From DATDSR01 sp036517855 (lineage in GTDB: Bacteria > Patescibacteriota > Minisyncoccia > Phycocordibacterales > DATDSR01): 13,475 nt of DNA. Of the stretch, positions 12,881 to 13,475 are shown piece after piece; position 1 is the first letter of the stretch, and each line of letters begins with the position of its first letter. Made by a program: the position numbers and the translations under genes. Location: contig DATDSR010000045.1 in assembly GCA_036517855.1 (NCBI GenBank), positions 1 to 13,475 on the forward strand. The letters are read 5' to 3'. The notes under the pieces are model-generated. The model was given only the letters and a program-made list of their open reading frames with translations. It was not told the DNA's origin and made no database searches.

Positions 12881-13066
12881 TTAGGTCGTCTTTACTAGTT
12901 TGTATTTCTCTACCAAATCTCTTTGGTCCTTGTTGGCCTCACGGACAACGGACTCTAGGAGCTTCTTTTTATCGCGAGATTTTGCATCACGAAAAAAGGC
13001 CGAAAACTCGGTCCCAGAGGCCTTTTTCTTGCCAATTCCTAAAAATTCCTTTAGTTTACGTGTCAT
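12881..13066 (-). CDS. 61-residue basic protein partnered with a zeta-toxin-like gene
   Basis: A short, very basic protein (MTRKLKEFLGIGKKKASG... then a helical EFSAFFRDAKSRDKKKLLESVVREANKDQ-type stretch and a charged end VEKYKLVKTT). The second half looks like a single long helix or coiled coil. I know no named family; proteins with the EFSxFFRDAKSRxKKK pattern seem to follow zeta-like kinases in other CPR genomes (from memory). Its ATG overlaps the upstream stop by four bases (ATGA), so its translation is probably coupled to that gene. It may be an antitoxin or other partner, but nothing in the sequence proves this; its position after the toxin is not the classic epsilon-zeta order. Confidence 0.65.
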   Translation of the reverse strand: MTRKLKEFLGIGKKKASGTEFSAFFRDAKSRDKKKLLESVVREANKDQRDLVEKYKLVKTT

Positions 13067-13475
13067 TTGAGTATGTTTCTTAACTCATCTCCAGTATATT
13101 GCTTTGGGATGTGCGGGTCAATACTGTCAATATTAAGCTCTAGTTGTTCTAAATCCTTCTCGAAATCCTTAACAATCAGGTTGAGCTCTATTTTCGAGCC
13201 GAAATGTTCTTTCGCTTTATTTACATTTTCCCTCGCTTTTATGAATGAATCTACAAATACCTCCTTGGAAACCTTCCTCCTCTCAATTTCTTCTCGCTTT
13301 TTTGTAAATTCCCACGCCTGCGCTGGATCTTGATAAACGAAAAACAGCTCGACCTTCCTTTTGTGATTTAACGACCTCTCTATGTTTTCTAAGGCACCGC
13401 CGTAGGCAAAAGTCCCGTCCAAAATTACGTTAATGCCCTTTTGCAATGCGTAGTCGTACAAAATATGAACTCCTT
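13063..13475 (-). CDS. Zeta-toxin-like P-loop kinase, C-terminal part (cut by window edge)
   Basis: The frame is open to the right edge, reading GVHILYDYALQKGINVILDGTFAYGG, so the start and the P-loop lie outside the window; an apparent TTG start at 13461 is not needed. The core NVILDGTF, then KVELFFVYQDPAQAWEFTKKREEIERRKVSKEVF with a row of Arg/Lys, matches zeta-toxin and related small-molecule kinases, where the Asp in 'LDGT' and the later Arg serve catalysis and ATP binding. Zeta toxins phosphorylate UDP-activated sugars; the substrate here is unknown. It overlaps the 61-residue gene by ATGA. It appears unrelated to the metal genes downstream. Confidence 0.75.
   Translation of the reverse strand, partial: GVHILYDYALQKGINVILDGTFAYGGALENIERSLNHKRKVELFFVYQDPAQAWEFTKKREEIERRKVSKEVFVDSFIKARENVNKAKEHFGSKIELNLIVKDFEKDLEQLELNIDSIDPHIPKQYTGDELRNILK

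Noticed and set aside
1..13475. CRISPR array, tRNA or rRNA gene, insertion sequence
   Set aside because: No regularly spaced direct repeats, no cloverleaf with a recognisable T-arm, no rRNA motifs and no transposase-like frame were seen.

Overview
The window reads as a piece of a Candidate Phyla Radiation (Parcubacteria-like) genome carrying a copper/heavy-metal handling island. Two signs point to this group. The genes carry intragenic repeat elements of the kind seen in CPR genomes: a 20-bp palindrome that inserts 'PAGRQ' into one protein, and an element read as 'AEALAKAG' on one strand and 'FAKASADKPA' on the other. There are also many tiny membrane-anchored proteins of unknown function. 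TGA is used as a stop codon, so the recoded CPR lineages are unlikely. The taxonomic call is an inference. Every gene I can support lies on the minus strand, so the text below runs from high to low coordinates.

Right edge (13475-12881): the end of a zeta-toxin-like P-loop kinase gene, joined by an ATGA overlap to a 61-residue basic protein. This pair looks unrelated to the metal genes.

Efflux block (12829-7140): a consensus promoter with a GC-rich palindromic CsoR box in its spacer drives a CsoR-type copper sensor (C39/H64/C68). It is followed by a two-TM Cys/His/Met protein, a possible attenuator hairpin, a CusB-like adaptor with a Met-rich tail, and a 1043-residue CusA-like heavy-metal RND pump. 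No outer-membrane factor gene is present in the window.

Extracytoplasmic redox/metal block (7130-2362): a Met-rich anchored protein, a DUF1573 protein with CxC, a CcdA-like thiol electron transporter, a four-TM protein with CPIC and a CC tail, a Cys/His anchored protein, a second copy of the two-TM Cys protein, an anchored DsbA-like thioredoxin-fold protein and an anchored His-rich protein.

Second regulated block (2341-1): another promoter with an operator in the spacer drives a second CsoR/RcnR-family sensor with a different predicted ligand set (C34/H59/H63). After it come a YHS-domain mini-protein, a DUF5676-like membrane protein, a four-TM protein with a CC-A-H motif, an anchored protein, a second YHS mini-protein, two tiny membrane proteins, and the start of a further secreted or membrane protein at the window edge.

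Taken together the window looks like an integrated metal-stress system. Two metal-sensing repressors would control an RND pump, metal-binding membrane proteins (Met-rich, His-rich, YHS, CC), and a thiol-redox relay (CcdA, DsbA-like, DUF1573) that could keep the cysteine ligands outside the membrane reduced. The regulators appear to be made from leaderless mRNAs, and most other starts lack a recognisable Shine-Dalgarno sequence. There is no stretch over 300 bases without a gene; the largest gap is about 85 bases.
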